A stretch of 23,751 bases of DNA from Planctomycetaceae bacterium UBA2671 (GTDB lineage Bacteria; Planctomycetota; Planctomycetia; Planctomycetales; Planctomycetaceae). A model generated the notes under the pieces. That model was not told the origin of the DNA. It made no database searches and saw nothing but the letters and a program-made list of their open reading frames with translations. The stretch spans positions 94,327-118,077 of the forward strand of contig DEML01000115.1 of NCBI GenBank assembly GCA_002359185.1, given 5' to 3'. This document shows positions 16,433-23,751 of the stretch, piece by piece; the first letter of the stretch is position 1, and each line of letters opens with the position of its first letter. The position numbers were made by a program, and so were the translations under genes.

Positions 16433-16526
16433 GGGCTCCTCTAATAATTTGCACATTCGCACTTTTTCTGAGAGCGGTTACAATCTCCCTCTATAGATTC
16501 TTTCCTGCCTGCCCTGCGAATTTTCG

Positions 16527-17459
16527 ATGCAAATAGTACGTCATGTTGATGATTACCACCCGTTTCGAGGGGGAGTTGTCTCAATTGGGAACTTTGATGG
16601 TGTCCATTTAGGACATCGTGAGATGCTGCGGAAACTTGTTTCGTTAGCCAAAAGTCGCGGCGTGAAGGCGACTGCGATGACATTTGATCCCCCGCCGGTC
16701 GCCCTGATTGCTCCCGAACGTGTGCCTCCCCGCTTGAGTACCGTCAAACGCAAAGCGGAATTGATGGAGTCGCTGGGAATTGATTGTCTACTCGTTTATC
16801 CGACCAGTCGAGAATTTTTGAATCTTTCCGCTCAGGATTTTTTCGAGCAAATCATTAGACAACAATTGCAGGCAATCGGGCTTGTCGAAGGTCCCAATTT
16901 TTTCTTTGGGAAAGGTCGTCAGGGAGATGTGAATTTGCTGGCCGAGATGGCAGCCAGTCAACAGATGGACTTTGAGGTTGTTTCGGCTGTCGAACAGGAT
17001 GGGATGGTGATTTCCTCTTCATTGATTCGACAGATGATTTCTCAGGGCCGAATTGAAGAAGCTGTCCACTGGCTGGGACATCCGTATCGATTGACAGGGA
17101 TGGTCGAAACTGGAGCCTCTCGTGGAAGTGGGCTTGGGTTTCCGACAGCGAATCTGACTGACATTCACACTTTAATGCCCAGAGCCGGAGTTTATGCAGG
17201 GGTGACAGAAATTGAGGGACGACACTATCCGGCTGCCTTGAATATCGGGGCGAATCCAACTTTTGCAGATAATAATTTCAAACTGGAAGCGCACCTGATC
17301 GGCTTTCAGGGGGACCTGTATGGTCAGGAGCTTTCTGTCGATTTACTTTCATTCATGCGAGAGATTCAGAAATTTGAAAATGCTGCCCAGTTGAAATCGC
17401 AACTGGAAAAGGATGTTTCTGAAATTCAGGCAATTGTATCGAGTCGAATCGTGCAGTAA
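16527..17459 (+). CDS. ribF: Bifunctional riboflavin kinase/FAD synthetase
   Basis: 310 residues, the usual bacterial length. Phosphorylates riboflavin to FMN and adenylates FMN to FAD in the cytoplasm. The N-terminal nucleotidyltransferase domain has GNFDGVHLGH (21-30) and ISSSLIR (162-168, the ISSTxxR-type motif). The C-terminal riboflavin kinase domain (about 185-305) has GSGLGFPTANL (200-210), GVYAG (221-225) and NIGANPTF (239-246). Both catalytic halves look complete. It is flanked on each side by copies of the same repeat. The ATG at 16527 matches the family N-terminus. No truB or rpsO neighbour, which is common elsewhere. Confidence 0.97.
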   Translation: MQIVRHVDDYHPFRGGVVSIGNFDGVHLGHREMLRKLVSLAKSRGVKATAMTFDPPPVALIAPERVPPRLSTVKRKAELMESLGIDCLLVYPTSREFLNLSAQDFFEQIIRQQLQAIGLVEGPNFFFGKGRQGDVNLLAEMAASQQMDFEVVSAVEQDGMVISSSLIRQMISQGRIEEAVHWLGHPYRLTGMVETGASRGSGLGFPTANLTDIHTLMPRAGVYAGVTEIEGRHYPAALNIGANPTFADNNFKLEAHLIGFQGDLYGQELSVDLLSFMREIQKFENAAQLKSQLEKDVSEIQAIVSSRIVQ

Positions 17460-17486
17460 TCTCAAATAAAAATGGACATCGAATTT

Positions 17487-17508
17487 CGTCAGGCACAGCC
17501 TGACCTAC
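17487..17508. repeat. Single arm of the GTAGGTCAGGC repeat
   Basis: CGTCAGGCACAGCCTGACCT plus AC is identical over 22 bases to the right arm at 16411-16432. On its own it still folds weakly (CAGGC/GCCTG). Its TGA at 17501 is the in-frame stop that bounds the next gene's open frame. Confidence 0.85.
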
Positions 17509-17539
17509 AATTTATTATCAAAGTAGACAGGCTGGATTT

Positions 17540-19207
17540 TTGGACACTCATCCCCTGAGATTTTTGAAAAACTTGCGTCGCACTGGGGAAATTGCGGCTA
17601 TTCTGATCAATCATGGATTTGGGGACATTGTTGAACGGATCGGTCTCAATAAATATTTGAACTGGGGCCGCCGTAAACTTCTTAAAAAATCAGAGGAAGA
17701 AACACGCACACTCACCCGTGGCGAGCGTGTTCGGATGACGTTTGAATCGCTCGGGCCGACGTTTATCAAGTTTGGGCAGGTTTTGAGTACACGGCCCGAC
17801 TTGATCCCTCAGGATATTGTCGATGAGCTCGCCTTGCTGCAGGAGCGAGTCCCGCCCTTTGATTCTCAGGTGGCAATCCAGACAGTCGAAAAAGCCTTAG
17901 GTCAGACAATTAATGACTCCTTTGGCTCATTTGAGCCTGTTCCACTGGCAACTGGCTCATTGGGTCAGGTGCACTGTGCACGCTTGCCCGATGGGTCCGA
18001 AGTGATCGTAAAAATTCGTCGTCCACGAGTGGTCCGGGATGTTGAACGAGATCTTTCCCTGATTCACGAATTGGCCGCTTTAATTAAAAAGCATGTTCCG
18101 GAAGCAGAGGTTTTCGACCCCGATGGTCTGGTTCGGAATTTTGAACGGACAATTCGCAGAGAATTAAATTATCTGCGTGAAGCCCGAAGTATTGAAGATT
18201 TTGATCGGATGTTTGATGGCGATGCGTCGTTGTATGTGCCGCAGGTGTATCCCAATTACTGCCGGGAAAACGTCCTCGTGATGGAGCGGATTCGAGGCTA
18301 TCGGGTAGATCAGTTTTCCGATGTCCCCTGCCTCTGGGAAAAACGGCGACAGATTGCCAACAACGGCGCTCGACTGTTTCTCAAGTCTGCCTTTGAGCAT
18401 GGAATGTTTCATGGAGATCCGCACCCCGGCAATTTTCGCATTTTGGACGATGGCTCCATCTGCCTGCTCGACTTCGGCATGATTGGGGTTCTCGATGAAC
18501 AGATGCGAGAAAGCCTGGTCGATCTGTTCATCGCGACCGCACGAAAAGATTCTCGTCGTTGCCTGAGAATTATGCAGCAATTTTGTGAAATCTCGAATGA
18601 TGTTGACGAAAGACATTTTTGTGCCGATTATCGCGAGTTCATCGACAAATATTACGGCTTGCCATTGGATCGGCTGGATATTGCGACGATGCTGCGGGAT
18701 TTTGTGGCAATTCTTTCCACACATCGCATCCGCTGTCCCGGCGACTTGATGCTGCTGATCCGGGCGATTATCCATTTGGATGCAGTCGGCAGAAAAATCA
18801 ATCCTGAATTTACGCTCGTTGAAGTCGTCGTTCCTCATTTCAAAAAGATCCTGCGGGATCGTTATCGTCCCGATCATTTGTGGGAACGAGTTCGTGAAGA
18901 AGCTCAGATTCTGGGACGAGCCGCTCATGAAATTCCACTGGAGATTGCGACCGCTCTCAAAAGATACAATCGGGAAGATTCCTCATTCAAAGTGAAGGTG
19001 ACTGGATTGGACTACATGGTCAACGAATTAGATCGTTCCAGTAATCGAATTGTTGTCGGTTTAATTGTCGCCGCAGCGATTCTCTCCTCCAGCCTGCTCG
19101 TTCGCAGTGGAGCAGCCACGGATTGGTTCAGCGTGCCGATTTATGTCACGTCCAGCTTATTGGGAATCTGGCTGATTTATGGGATCTTTCGAAGTGGTCG
19201 ATTGTGA
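17540..19207 (+). CDS. ABC1/UbiB-family atypical kinase (AarF-like)
   Basis: 555 residues, membrane-anchored. The family is linked to ubiquinone and other isoprenoid-quinone biosynthesis and membrane lipid homeostasis, probably as an ATPase or kinase. KxGQ is at 77-80 (IKFGQVLSTRPDL), the nucleotide loop LATGSLGQVHCARL at 136-149, Lys158 in IVKI, HGDPHPGNF at 291-299 and DFG at 311-313. The ExD motif reads ELN (208-210) instead of ELD. Two C-terminal membrane helices (about 502-522 and 530-549) match the family. The start is a TTG at 17540; an in-frame stop lies at 17501 and the next ATG would be residue 66, so TTG is the only start that keeps the N-terminal helices. ubiB is not assigned as a symbol because planctomycetes generally use menaquinone. 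Confidence 0.92.
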   Translation: MDTHPLRFLKNLRRTGEIAAILINHGFGDIVERIGLNKYLNWGRRKLLKKSEEETRTLTRGERVRMTFESLGPTFIKFGQVLSTRPDLIPQDIVDELALLQERVPPFDSQVAIQTVEKALGQTINDSFGSFEPVPLATGSLGQVHCARLPDGSEVIVKIRRPRVVRDVERDLSLIHELAALIKKHVPEAEVFDPDGLVRNFERTIRRELNYLREARSIEDFDRMFDGDASLYVPQVYPNYCRENVLVMERIRGYRVDQFSDVPCLWEKRRQIANNGARLFLKSAFEHGMFHGDPHPGNFRILDDGSICLLDFGMIGVLDEQMRESLVDLFIATARKDSRRCLRIMQQFCEISNDVDERHFCADYREFIDKYYGLPLDRLDIATMLRDFVAILSTHRIRCPGDLMLLIRAIIHLDAVGRKINPEFTLVEVVVPHFKKILRDRYRPDHLWERVREEAQILGRAAHEIPLEIATALKRYNREDSSFKVKVTGLDYMVNELDRSSNRIVVGLIVAAAILSSSLLVRSGAATDWFSVPIYVTSSLLGIWLIYGIFRSGRL

Positions 19208-19212
19208 AATTT

Positions 19213-19243
19213 GAACCGCAGATGAACGCGGATAAACGCAGAT
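19213..19243. repeat. Lone arm of the GAACCGCAGATG repeat family
   Basis: GAACCGCAGATGAACGCGGA plus TAAACGCAGAT, matching the left arms at 3389 and 6793 with three to four changes, beginning 6 bases after a stop codon. There is no matching right arm, unlike the other two copies. Confidence 0.75.
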
Positions 19244-19275
19244 TTTTAGTAATGTGTAATTATTTGGTCACCTCA

Positions 19276-19298
19276 GACAGGTTGGAAGCCTGTCCTAC
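19276..19298. repeat. Short hairpin repeat, GACAGGTTGGAAGCCTGTC type
   Basis: GACAGG-TTGGAAG-CCTGTC then CTAC: 6-bp stem, 7-base loop. The wording resembles another common planctomycete intergenic element, but only one copy is here. It lies 28 bases before the next start codon. Confidence 0.55.
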
Positions 19299-19325
19299 CA
19301 TTTTATCAATAGAGATTGTTAATCG

Positions 19326-20051
19326 ATGCAAGAACAGCAAATTGGACCACTGAAATGTCGAATCGTGGGCAATCCGAAAGTTGCGAAATTGACGGCTGTC
19401 TTTTGTCATGGATACGGGGCACCCGGAACCGATCTTGTACAACTGGCTCCGGAAATTCTCGGGCTGGATGAACGACTCGACGGGCAGGTTGCGTTTGTCT
19501 TTCCGGAAGCTCCGCTCTCATTGGCGGAACTGGGAATGCCGGGCGGGCGGGCGTGGTGGGAAATCAATATGATGCGACTACAGCAGTTGTTGCAGACTCG
19601 TCAGATTGAAAAACTCGTGATGGCAGAACCCCCCGGATTGAAGGAAGCCCGCGAATTGTTCCAGAAGTTTCTGGAGGCACTCCAAAGTGAATATGATTTG
19701 ACGATGGATCGGCTGATTCTCGGTGGATTCTCTCAGGGAGCGATGCTGACAACCGATTTCTTCCTGAGAACTTCCGATCAACCGGCAGGGCTTTGTCTGT
19801 ATTCCGGAACGACAATCTGTCTGGAAGACTGGCAGAAACTGGCTCAGAAAAAAACAAAACTCCCTATTCTGCAGTCTCATGGAACACAGGATCCAATTCT
19901 CCCCTACGAAGCGGCTGTCTTGTTGAAAGATTTGCTGAACGAGAATGGACAGGAGGTCGAATTTTTGCCGTTTCAAGGGCCGCATACGATTCCTTATGAA
20001 GCTTTGGAACGGACGGTGAAAATGCTTGTCGAGCTTTTAGTTCATAAATAA
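19326..20051 (+). CDS. Alpha/beta-hydrolase, phospholipase/carboxylesterase family
   Basis: 241 residues, one alpha/beta-hydrolase domain of the YpfH/acyl-thioesterase-like group, which cleave short acyl esters or thioesters. The oxyanion region is FCHGYGAPG (26-34), the nucleophile elbow GGFSQGAML with Ser136, the acid Asp189 in HGTQDPILPY and the base His220 in GPHTIPYEAL. No signal peptide, so cytoplasmic. It follows the ABC1-type kinase by about 120 bases on the same strand, with repeats in between. The substrate is not known. Confidence 0.92.
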   Translation: MQEQQIGPLKCRIVGNPKVAKLTAVFCHGYGAPGTDLVQLAPEILGLDERLDGQVAFVFPEAPLSLAELGMPGGRAWWEINMMRLQQLLQTRQIEKLVMAEPPGLKEARELFQKFLEALQSEYDLTMDRLILGGFSQGAMLTTDFFLRTSDQPAGLCLYSGTTICLEDWQKLAQKKTKLPILQSHGTQDPILPYEAAVLLKDLLNENGQEVEFLPFQGPHTIPYEALERTVKMLVELLVHK

Positions 20052-20109
20052 CAAACTCAAATTCAAGTATTGGAGTGCACCCCCGAATGATTTGGTCAGG
20101 ATAACAATT

Positions 20110-20688
20110 ATGAATGTTGACCTTTGGGAAAATATCAATAACTATCTGCTATCGAACAATATCGATGGTGCCGCAGTTGAACTCGAATCACTGCTCCAAT
20201 CTGCAACATCTGATCGCTTTTCCTCTCTTGCAGTGTCACACTTCACGAACTCACCACTTGAAGTATTTAACCATATCGAAAAATTTGTTTGTGCTTGCCA
20301 AGATCAATTTGATGTTCGTGCTGTTTATCTGGAAATGAACGGATTTGACATTAATTATGATCGCTGGTACTTCGATTCTTTTGCTTACACAATTTATTCC
20401 GACGATACTGAGGACATGGATTGGTTATGCGATTGGATATCCCCCAATTGGGATCAACTCACACTGTGTGGTCTTGAAAAAACACAGGATGACTTTCGCT
20501 GGTACATAGAAAGCAAAATTTACGAATACAAAACTCATGATAAAGTAGTGGAAATCGCTTCACTTCTCGTAATGATACGATTTATACAACTCATCCGCGA
20601 TTCTCTCAGTATCGACATAACGAATGATTCAATACCGTTACTTGCAACAGCTCACGATTTCGACATATTTGGGCGATTTACATTTTAG
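20110..20688 (+). CDS. AT-rich orphan gene of unknown function
   Basis: 192 residues from the ATG at 20110, which has AGGA at 20098-20101 eight bases upstream; an in-frame TTG at 20092 is less likely. The protein is strongly acidic with many aromatic residues (six Trp, e.g. DRWYFDSF, DMDWLCDW, FRWYIESK) and a C-terminal hydrophobic helix pair (IASLLVMIRFIQLI) that is probably a core rather than membrane-spanning. No domain recognised. Its AT-rich codon use differs from the genes on both sides, and it sits between repeats, which hints at acquisition. Size, acidity and Trp content resemble small immunity or SMI1-like proteins, but no toxin gene is in view, so that is only a guess. Confidence 0.75.
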   Translation: MNVDLWENINNYLLSNNIDGAAVELESLLQSATSDRFSSLAVSHFTNSPLEVFNHIEKFVCACQDQFDVRAVYLEMNGFDINYDRWYFDSFAYTIYSDDTEDMDWLCDWISPNWDQLTLCGLEKTQDDFRWYIESKIYEYKTHDKVVEIASLLVMIRFIQLIRDSLSIDITNDSIPLLATAHDFDIFGRFTF

Positions 20689-20694
20689 TGAAGC

Positions 20695-20778
20695 GGTGGG
20701 TGTCTGGGGGCGAACGCAGTGAGCCCCCAGAATAATCGACCTCTGGGGGCTTCGCTTCGCTTCGACCCCAGCCACCCA
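20695..20778. repeat. Nested inverted repeat, CTGGGGGC family
   Basis: Outer arms TGGGTGTCTGGGG and CCCCAGCCACCCA pair across the whole element. Inside are two smaller stems: CTGGGGGC (20704-20711) with GCCCCCAG (20723-20730), and CTGGGG (20743-20748) with CCCCAG (20766-20771) around a CTTCGCTTCGCTTCG run. It starts 6 bases after a stop codon and fills most of the gap before pyrB. Confidence 0.8.
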
Positions 20779-20907
20779 TTCCCGTATATAATGCTGTAAT
20801 TTTATTGAAACCAAAGAAGCAGGTTGTGGCATCCTCGACGAGGAAAACGTTCCTTTGTAGAATCAGTTACACACACCACAAACACGATCCCCAACAGAAC
20901 CGCGCAC

Positions 20908-21909
20908 ATGGTTTCATTTCGCGATTACTTTCAAGAAGGCCCGATTCCCTGGACGCAATCGAATTTATTGGGATTGCAGTATTTATCAGGTGAAGAGATC
21001 ACATTAATTCTTGATCAGGCAGCCGAGTTCAAACGGCTGGCAGCAGAAGGTCATTCCAAACTCGGTCTGCTCAAAGGGACTGTTGTCGGGAATCTGTTTT
21101 TTGAACCTTCGACGCGGACACGCACCAGTTTCGGACTAGCGGCCAAACGCCTTTCAGCCGACACTGTCGATTTCTCTCCCTCGGGCAGCAGTCTCTCGAA
21201 AGGGGAATCGTTTCTCGATACCGCCCGCAATATCGAAGCGATGGGCGTTTCGCTCATGGTGGTGCGTCATAAGACACCCGGTGCTCAACTGTTTTTATCG
21301 CAGCGTATGAATTCCCCTGTCCTGAATGCGGGGGATGGAACACACGAACATCCGACGCAGGGATTGCTCGATGTGATGACCATGCGGGAACGTTGCGGTG
21401 ATCTCACAGGAAAAACGGTTGCCCTGGTGGGAGACATCCGGCATTCCCGAGTTGCACGCTCAAACATCTGGGGCTTGACCAAATTGGGGGCCAAAGTGAT
21501 CGTCTGCGGACCGGCTACTCTTATTCCTCCGCAAATTGAAAAACTGGGTGTTGAAGTCTCGCATTCCTTAGACGACGTGATCCCGCGAGTTGATTGCATC
21601 AATTTATTGAGGATTCAATTCGAACGTCAACGAGGCGCATTCTTCCCATCGATTCAGGAATACGCTCACCTGTTCGGAATGAATGCCACCCGATTGAAAC
21701 GGGCACGGGAAAATGTCGTGATTCTTGCACCGGGGCCGATTAACCGAGGAGTCGAAATTACACCGCATGTTGCTGATGGTAAACATTCTGTGATTCTCGA
21801 TCAGGTCAGTAATGGTCTGGCCGTACGGATGGCTGCTCTTTATTTACTCCACAGACGTCAGCAGGAATTGCTGTCCTTCCCTCCAGAGCCGCAAGTTTCA
21901 CTCATTTGA
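20908..21909 (+). CDS. pyrB: Aspartate carbamoyltransferase, catalytic subunit
   Basis: 333 residues from the ATG at 20908. Condenses carbamoyl phosphate with aspartate, the committed step of pyrimidine synthesis. The carbamoyl-phosphate site STRTRTSF (68-75), Lys98 in LSKGE, Arg120, HPTQ (148-151), the DIRHSRVARS region and LLRIQFERQR are all intact, so it should be active. The frame stays open upstream to a TTG at 20824, but that extension (MWHPRRGKRS onward) has no family counterpart. No clear Shine-Dalgarno site. It is followed after a repeat-filled gap by a dihydroorotase homologue that looks inactive. No pyrI regulatory-chain gene is visible. Confidence 0.96.
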   Translation: MVSFRDYFQEGPIPWTQSNLLGLQYLSGEEITLILDQAAEFKRLAAEGHSKLGLLKGTVVGNLFFEPSTRTRTSFGLAAKRLSADTVDFSPSGSSLSKGESFLDTARNIEAMGVSLMVVRHKTPGAQLFLSQRMNSPVLNAGDGTHEHPTQGLLDVMTMRERCGDLTGKTVALVGDIRHSRVARSNIWGLTKLGAKVIVCGPATLIPPQIEKLGVEVSHSLDDVIPRVDCINLLRIQFERQRGAFFPSIQEYAHLFGMNATRLKRARENVVILAPGPINRGVEITPHVADGKHSVILDQVSNGLAVRMAALYLLHRRQQELLSFPPEPQVSLI

Positions 21910-21925
21910 ATAGCATAATCTGAAT

Positions 21926-21961
21926 GGAACCGCCAAGACGCCAAATTGAGCAAGAGTTTTT
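21926..21961. repeat. CCGCCAAGACGCCAA repeat (third copy)
   Basis: GGAACCGCCAAGACGCCAAA then a CAAGAGTTTTT tail, 16 bases after the pyrB stop. Same family as 3293 and 6631. Confidence 0.75.
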
Positions 21962-22004
21962 GAACCAAGTGCATGACTTAAAAAATATAAAATGAAAAAG
22001 ATTT

Positions 22005-22126
22005 GAACCACTAAGGTACGAAGACACTAAGAGTTCTGTAACAAATAAACATCAAATTCAAAGCGTTGGGTTCCTATTTGACTTCTTGAAAAGTTAACCT
22101 CTTCGTGCCTTTGTGCCTTCGTGGTT
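22005..22126. repeat. Inverted pair of ACCACGAAG-family repeats
   Basis: GAACCACTAAGGTACGAAGA CACTAAGAG (22005-22033) then CTGTAACAA is mirrored by AACCTCTTCGTGCCTTTGTG CCTTCGTGGTT (22096-22126), whose reverse complement matches the family closely, including the copy at 6678-6708. The two arms have diverged from each other. They fill the gap between pyrB and the dihydroorotase homologue. Confidence 0.8.
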
Positions 22127-22158
22127 AAAAAATATTCTTGTGATTAGAATTTACATTC

Positions 22159-23457
22159 ATGGCTAGCATTCTGATTAATAACGGGCGTGTGATCGATCCG
22201 GCTAATCACCGTGATGAGGTCGCGTCGCTGTTGATTATTGAGGGACGAATTCAGACCAATCCTGGCAATGATGTTCATGCTGATCTGGTGATTGATGCGA
22301 CGGATAAGATGATTACGCCCGGTTTAATTGATATGCGGGTATCGTTGCGGGAACCGGGGAGTGAGGAAGATGAGACGATTGAATCGGGAACGGCTGCCGC
22401 TTTAGCGGGGGGATTCACGACAATCGCCTGCATGCCGGATACTGAGCCGCCGATGGATAATCGGGCAGCTGCTGAGTTTGTGATTCTGCAGGCCGATCGT
22501 GCCCGCAATTGTCATGTCATTCCGATTGGAGCAGTAACAAAACAATGTCGTGGAGAAGAACTGGCTGAAATTGGACAACTTCTTGAAGGTGGCGCGCGAG
22601 CTTTCAGCGATGCCAAGCAGACGATCGCTAATTCCGAAGTAATGCGTCGAGCCTTAGAATATACGGGGATGATGAATCGGCCGATTTTTCATCATGCTCA
22701 GGTGCCGGAATTGATAGCCGATGGCCTGATGCACGAAGGATTTTATTCCACGCTCCTCGGTTTGCCTCCGATGCCAGCTGCGGCTGAGACGATTATGATC
22801 AATCGCGACATTACGCTCGCTGAGATAACAGGCGGTCAGTTGCATCTGATGGGGATTACGACAGGACTGGGTGTCAAGCAGATTCGGAAAGCGCGGGAAC
22901 TTGGAATTCGCGTCACGGCTGATGTCACGCCGCATCATCTTTACTTCAAAGATGAAGATCTGCAGACATTTCATTCCAAGTATAAAGTCAATCCCCCTTT
23001 CCGCACAGCTGAGGATATTCAGGCGCTCATTGAAGGTTTGCAGGATGGCACGATCGATGTCATCACCAGCGACCATCAACCCTATGCCGAGGAAAAAATC
23101 ACCTGTGAGCTGGATCAAACTCCCTTTGGAGTTGTCGGACTCGAAACTCTGGTTCCCGCCTGCATTACCCGATTGATCGAAACAAATCTGCTTTCCTGGC
23201 TCGATTTGATTGCCAAGTTAACCATCAATCCAGCCAGAATTCTGGGAATTGATTCGGGCACGCTTTCCGATAATGCGGTTGCCGATATTACGATACTCGA
23301 TCCTTCGAGGACCCAGACAATTGATCCCGAAAATTTCCTGAGCAAGGGAAGAAGAACTCCTTTTGCGAATATGGAACTTAAAGGCGGAGTTGAGCATGTG
23401 ATTGTCGGTGGGGAGTTGAGATACTCGGCTGCTTCTTTAGTGACAGGGATGAACTAA
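22159..23457 (+). CDS. Dihydroorotase homologue, probably non-catalytic (PyrC'-like)
   Basis: 432 residues, full-length for a class I dihydroorotase, and clearly of that family: GLIDMRVSLREPG (55-67), GGFTTIACMPDTEPP (84-98), KVNPPFRT (276-283), TSDHQPYA (303-310) and FGVVGLETLVP. The metal-ligand positions are mostly lost. The HxH pair reads Arg60-x-Ser62. The expected Asp of FSDDG is Ala152 (SDAK). The HxxHVST His is replaced (LHLMGITT, 228-235). His179 and the catalytic Asp305 remain. A functional two-metal centre seems impossible. By analogy with the PyrC' of Pseudomonas, which binds and stabilises aspartate carbamoyltransferase, I infer a structural role with the pyrB product encoded upstream. 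An active pyrC should exist elsewhere. The frame is intact, so this is not a decaying pseudogene. Confidence 0.9.
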   Translation: MASILINNGRVIDPANHRDEVASLLIIEGRIQTNPGNDVHADLVIDATDKMITPGLIDMRVSLREPGSEEDETIESGTAAALAGGFTTIACMPDTEPPMDNRAAAEFVILQADRARNCHVIPIGAVTKQCRGEELAEIGQLLEGGARAFSDAKQTIANSEVMRRALEYTGMMNRPIFHHAQVPELIADGLMHEGFYSTLLGLPPMPAAAETIMINRDITLAEITGGQLHLMGITTGLGVKQIRKARELGIRVTADVTPHHLYFKDEDLQTFHSKYKVNPPFRTAEDIQALIEGLQDGTIDVITSDHQPYAEEKITCELDQTPFGVVGLETLVPACITRLIETNLLSWLDLIAKLTINPARILGIDSGTLSDNAVADITILDPSRTQTIDPENFLSKGRRTPFANMELKGGVEHVIVGGELRYSAASLVTGMN

Positions 23458-23496
23458 ATTTCTTGTGTTTTTAGTTCAAAAACGCCATCGTCAAAA

Positions 23497-23751
23497 TTAG
23501 GTCGATTGAGACTTAGCCACTAAATGCAATTCCCCATTGTGTTTCTCCCATTCGCATTCAACAATTGTCTCAGGCTTAAATCTCCACGTCTCCAAGTCTG
23601 GATCGTAGTCAGAAGTTGCCAACAATTTAAATTTGTTTTCAGATAACTTCTGCCCTGTCGTGGGGCGAAGAACGAAAATCCCTTCATCTATTAATTCAAC
23701 ATAAATCGTAAATGAGTTTGAATCAGTGTTAGCAGCCCGTTGAAAAACTCT
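23497..23751 (-). CDS. 3' end of a hypothetical gene, cut by the window edge
   Basis: An uninterrupted minus-strand frame of 84 codons enters at 23751 and stops with the TAA at 23499-23497. It reads as real protein: FTIYVELIDEGIFVLRPTTG, FKLLATSDYDPDLETWRFKP and ECEWEKHNGELHLVAKSQST, an alternating strand pattern like a small beta-rich domain. AT-rich codon use, similar to the orphan at 20110. No family recognised. It converges on the dihydroorotase homologue with about 40 bases between. The start lies outside the window. Confidence 0.75.
   Translation of the reverse strand, partial: RVFQRAANTDSNSFTIYVELIDEGIFVLRPTTGQKLSENKFKLLATSDYDPDLETWRFKPETIVECEWEKHNGELHLVAKSQST

Noticed and set aside
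16449..16484. TTGCAC and TACAAT boxes as a ribF promoter
   Set aside because: The spacer is 24 bases, too long for a standard sigma-70-type promoter.
18164..18928. 254-codon minus-strand frame inside the ABC1-type kinase
   Set aside because: It lies wholly within a strongly conserved kinase gene and mirrors its codon pattern; no recognisable domain.

Overview
The window looks like a chromosomal stretch from a planctomycete (Planctomycetota, probably a Rubinisphaera/Gimesia-like Planctomycetales member). This is inferred from a signal-peptide formylglycine sulfatase, a cytoplasmic Hanks-type kinase with a non-standard tail, several secreted proteins with no recognisable family, weak or absent Shine-Dalgarno sites with some TTG starts, and intergenic regions full of short hairpin repeats of a kind I associate with planctomycetes. 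I see no phage, IS transposase, integrase, CRISPR array, tRNA or rRNA. The genus is not certain.

Layout. 1-3261: the 5' end of a possible minus-strand gene, a secreted protein of unknown function, then a Ser/Thr protein kinase divergent from a small secreted protein with a TPR/Sel1-like tail. 3293-3457: repeats. 3567-5803: a CPBP membrane protease converging on clpX across a strong bidirectional terminator. 6072-6413: a small membrane protein with a SHOCT-like tail. 6631-6958: an island of four repeat families. 7125-11805: a hypothetical protein, then a same-strand run of methyltransferase, GT4 glycosyltransferase and sulfatase that may act on surface or extracellular glycans. 11941-16255: malate dehydrogenase, a small hypothetical protein, a VOC protein, an endonuclease/exonuclease/phosphatase-family protein on the opposite strand, and a second CPBP protease. 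16527-20051: ribF, an ABC1/UbiB-type atypical kinase and a serine carboxylesterase. 20110-20688: an AT-rich orphan gene. 20908-23457: pyrB and a dihydroorotase homologue. 23497-23751: the 3' end of a minus-strand gene that leaves the window.

Most genes are ordinary metabolism or housekeeping. Three proteins stand out. The dihydroorotase homologue downstream of pyrB lacks four of the six expected metal-ligand residues (the HxH motif reads RxS), so it is probably a non-catalytic PyrC'-like partner of aspartate carbamoyltransferase. The sulfatase ends in a domain that reads like the periplasmic P1 head of SecD. The kinase ends in a YbjN/CesT-chaperone-like domain. The other striking feature is the repeats: at least seven families of short inverted repeats fill nearly every gap. 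They include a perfect 22-bp hairpin whose arm recurs on the other side of ribF, and one repeat that appears to have been read into the N-terminus of the methyltransferase reading frame.
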